A stretch of 6,410 nucleotides of DNA, from the NCBI GenBank assembly GCA_947167415.1, contig CAMVHY010000085.1, positions 1 to 6,410 on the forward strand, in the 5' to 3' direction. The translations under genes and the position numbers were made by a program. Below are positions 4,225-6,410 of the stretch, in pieces (the first letter of the stretch is position 1; each line of letters opens with the position of its first letter). This DNA comes from an uncultured Clostridia bacterium. Its GTDB lineage: Bacteria > Bacillota > Clostridia > Lachnospirales > CAMVHY01. Below the pieces are notes generated by a model. The model did no database searches. It worked only from the letters and a program-made list of their open reading frames with translations, and was not told the DNA's origin.

Positions 4225-6410
4225 CTATTTTATCAAATGATCAAATGGACCTGATTGCATTGGCGTAATATAGTTTTCGGATATTTTTGTGGGACAAACA
4301 AAGTCTTTTTTTCCTGTGTTGTCAAAATGCTTTTGAATATTAATATCAACCTTACATTGAGTTTTATCTACAAAATAAAACCCACGAAGATCATGTCTTA
4401 ATTCTAAAGTTAAATTTTTATAAATTAAACTTAGATGGTTTATTATTCCACCTTGTTCATCGTTAAAAAGAATAAATTCATTATTTGGATTTTTAAGATC
4501 TGAGGCTTGAATTCTAAAAGTGGTTTTCTTTTCACCATTTACGAGCATAGTAAAAGTAATTTCCTTGATATCAAATTTAAATCCAATTTTTGATTTTACA
4601 TACTTTATTATATCTGAACAATTAACTTTCAAACTTTTAACACATATCTGAGCGTCAAATTTTTCTATCAAATAACTATCACTACCATCTACAGCATAAC
4701 CAACAAAATTATTATTTTTGTCGTTTAACTCAAAATAAATATCATTACGGTCATTGTACGATTTTTTTGAACAATATATCTCAAAAGTATTTTGGGAGTT
4801 ACCTTTGTCGCAAATTGATATTTTTACTTCATTAATTCTGTCGTATGGTTTCTCAACATTCAAATTGTCATCAGAAAAATATAAGCTGTCATCAAGTTTT
4901 TTTTCACAACTCAGCACTTCAATCCAATTAGAAGACACTAGTGTTACATAAAAAGTTATATCCACATTGTTATTAAAATTCATTGTATCTATATATCCTT
5001 CAATCAAATTTCTAACAGAGCCAAAATAAATATTGTCGTAAGGATAGGATTTTTCTATATAGACATTAAGTTTTCCTTCTTTTATTGCTTGTTCAAACCT
5101 TTCGCTCTCTGATTTCATTGCGAGTTTTTCTATCTCAGGCTCGAGGTAAAAACCTTTTTTTTCATCAGATTTTAATACAAAATTGAGTAGATTATTATTA
5201 CCATAGGAATAATTCTTTTTATACAAAAATCTAAAAAATAACTTACTGTTATTTAAAAACGTACCCTGTTCTATGCTAAAGGAAATCATTTCTTTTGATA
5301 CATTTTTTAAGCTGATCTTTTGTATCTCTTCTGTAGGAAAACACTCCATACGCTTACCGTATAGTGCAAAGGCATAATCATCGATACAATAACGAATAAA
5401 GTGCCCCTGATGGAGGTATTCGAAAGCTTTCTCAAGGTCTGAACGATTAACCGCTACATCGTACACTTTATTCACAAACAGCATCTTATTGTGTCGATCA
5501 AGATTCCTCTTTTTTTCATAATATCTTCCATCGACGGCAAAACATACAAATTCACCGTTTTCATCTAGGAGTTCAAAATCAAAATAGGAAAAATTTTTAT
5601 CGTTATTCCTTTTTACATACAAATCAAATTCCTGGTTATTAACCGAAATAGAAATTTTTAATTGTAAAGATTTATTTTCATCTATTGCAATCGGCAATTT
5701 GCTGAAGAAACGTAACGGACTTTCCAAATTATATTTTAGGTCACATGCATAACCTTTGTATTTAGTCCAAACTGCCGAATCATTGAATTTTTGAAAAAAA
5801 GTAATACAAATCTTATCGTCATTACCAACTTTTTTCGGGAACTTTGGATTTTGTTTTGAAAACTGTTGTATCAAATCTTTGCAATGTCCTAGATAACAGA
5901 CATGATTAAACCATTCTGCATCAATTTTAATTTTATCACCTTTTGGATTTGCCCAATAAAGCTTTTGTCCATCGTATTTAAGTTTAAATGTTAATTTCGA
6001 TTGCTTAATACGTGTGTTTTTTTTATAAATATTTATCGTGGCGTTTTTTATTTTTTTATCATCTTTTGATTTTAATCTAACGATCCCCTTTGAAAGTGAT
6101 TGTGATACCGAATATCTAGCCGATAATTTATTATTAAGCCAAATCTCAAGAAAACCCTCCTTTTTCATTGATTCTTCTTGTGAAGATGGAAAAATACTAA
6201 GCAATTCTTGAAAATCAATAGCAATTATTGTCATATCCGGAAATTCAATGTCATGATGTTCTTTTATTGTAATTTTATTTTGGATGGTATCTGACGATTG
6301 TGTTTGAAAAGTTTTTATCTTTTCATCAGCGTTACTTTCAATAGCTTGATTATTGTTATCTATATCTTCTTTTTTATTAGATTGCGCAACACTTTTTATA
6401 TTTTTCTCTT
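4225..6410 (-). CDS. Large repeat protein of unknown function, N-terminus outside the window
   Basis: The frame ends at TAG 4227-4225 and is open to the last base of the window, so at least 727 residues are visible and the start is missing. The ATG at 6234 would give 669 residues, but it has no ribosome binding site and sits inside a repeated motif, so it is probably an internal methionine. The 58 residues before it contain a polar linker rich in N, S, Q, K and D (about 6240-6405), then KITIKEHHDIEFPD. The rest is a chain of about five diverged repeats of 110-146 residues, each with a DLxxxF-type helix start, an ITFxxxxN-type strand, a KISI-type strand and an FELxDxxGxFVxYAVDG-type hairpin. 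The mix of beta strands and short helices suggests small globular modules. No transmembrane segment or catalytic motif is evident. I recognise no family. A surface, adhesion or effector role would be a guess from architecture alone. Confidence 0.9.
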   Translation of the reverse strand, partial: EKNIKSVAQSNKKEDIDNNNQAIESNADEKIKTFQTQSSDTIQNKITIKEHHDIEFPDMTIIAIDFQELLSIFPSSQEESMKKEGFLEIWLNNKLSARYSVSQSLSKGIVRLKSKDDKKIKNATINIYKKNTRIKQSKLTFKLKYDGQKLYWANPKGDKIKIDAEWFNHVCYLGHCKDLIQQFSKQNPKFPKKVGNDDKICITFFQKFNDSAVWTKYKGYACDLKYNLESPLRFFSKLPIAIDENKSLQLKISISVNNQEFDLYVKRNNDKNFSYFDFELLDENGEFVCFAVDGRYYEKKRNLDRHNKMLFVNKVYDVAVNRSDLEKAFEYLHQGHFIRYCIDDYAFALYGKRMECFPTEEIQKISLKNVSKEMISFSIEQGTFLNNSKLFFRFLYKKNYSYGNNNLLNFVLKSDEKKGFYLEPEIEKLAMKSESERFEQAIKEGKLNVYIEKSYPYDNIYFGSVRNLIEGYIDTMNFNNNVDITFYVTLVSSNWIEVLSCEKKLDDSLYFSDDNLNVEKPYDRINEVKISICDKGNSQNTFEIYCSKKSYNDRNDIYFELNDKNNNFVGYAVDGSDSYLIEKFDAQICVKSLKVNCSDIIKYVKSKIGFKFDIKEITFTMLVNGEKKTTFRIQASDLKNPNNEFILFNDEQGGIINHLSLIYKNLTLELRHDLRGFYFVDKTQCKVDINIQKHFDNTGKKDFVCPTKISENYITPMQSGPFDHLIK
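4315..6216 (-). repeat. About five tandem protein-level repeats in the large minus-strand gene
   Basis: Numbering residues from the methionine at 6234, unit starts are marked by DFQELLSIF (7), DLIQQF (120), DLEKAFEYL (266), NLIEGY (409) and DIIKYVKSKI (541), spaced 113, 146, 143 and 132 residues apart. A strand follows 15-22 residues after each: FLEIWLNNK (28), ICITFFQKF (142), YAFALYGKR (287), VDITFYVTL (424), ITFTMLVNG (559). Units two and four are most alike, sharing KISI and FELLDENGEFVCFAVDG (220) versus FELNDKNNNFVGYAVDG (501). That suggests a later duplication of a two-unit block of about 275 residues. The fifth unit is incomplete or worn. The DNA itself shows no obvious direct repeat. 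The alignment was done by eye. Confidence 0.65.

Noticed and set aside
4754..4951. Plus-strand open frame of 65 codons
   Set aside because: It is the complement of the large repeat gene, whose protein repeats support the minus strand.

Overview
The window is very A+T-rich throughout, with many A and T homopolymer runs. It uses good Shine-Dalgarno sequences (AGGAGG, GAGG), standard stop codons and TTG starts, and carries two secreted proteins with copper-amine-oxidase-N-like and RsiV/DUF3298/DUF4163-like domains. Together these point to a low-GC Gram-positive (Firmicutes/Clostridia-type) bacterium. The base composition, the missing usual partner of pth and the wide gene-poor gap would fit a reduced or host-associated genome, but the window cannot prove that or name the species.

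Layout. At 1-1409 a leader and a gene for a secreted protein (signal peptide, DUF4163-like domain, charged coil, copper-amine-oxidase-N-like domain) end at a clear intrinsic terminator. At 1336-2690 a TTG-initiated second secreted protein follows. It has its own near-consensus promoter and its own terminator, and it carries the same two kinds of domain in the opposite order. At 2691-3519 comes pth (peptidyl-tRNA hydrolase), the only housekeeping gene, with a terminator just downstream. From 3437 to 4224 the DNA is gene-poor. It holds a possible decayed stretch, a small minus-strand ORF with a promoter and ribosome binding site, and a bidirectional terminator. From 4225 to the right edge a long minus-strand gene encodes a protein built from about five divergent repeats. 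Its reading frame stays open through the last base, so its N-terminus lies outside the window.

How the genes relate. The three left-hand genes point the same way, but each looks like a separate transcription unit, so no operon is evident. The two secreted proteins are probably related by domain shuffling and may act in the same extracellular or cell-surface process, possibly envelope or lysozyme sensing; this is inferred from domain type only. The large repeat protein and the small ORF match no family I recognise. I saw no tRNA, rRNA, CRISPR array, insertion sequence or attachment site.
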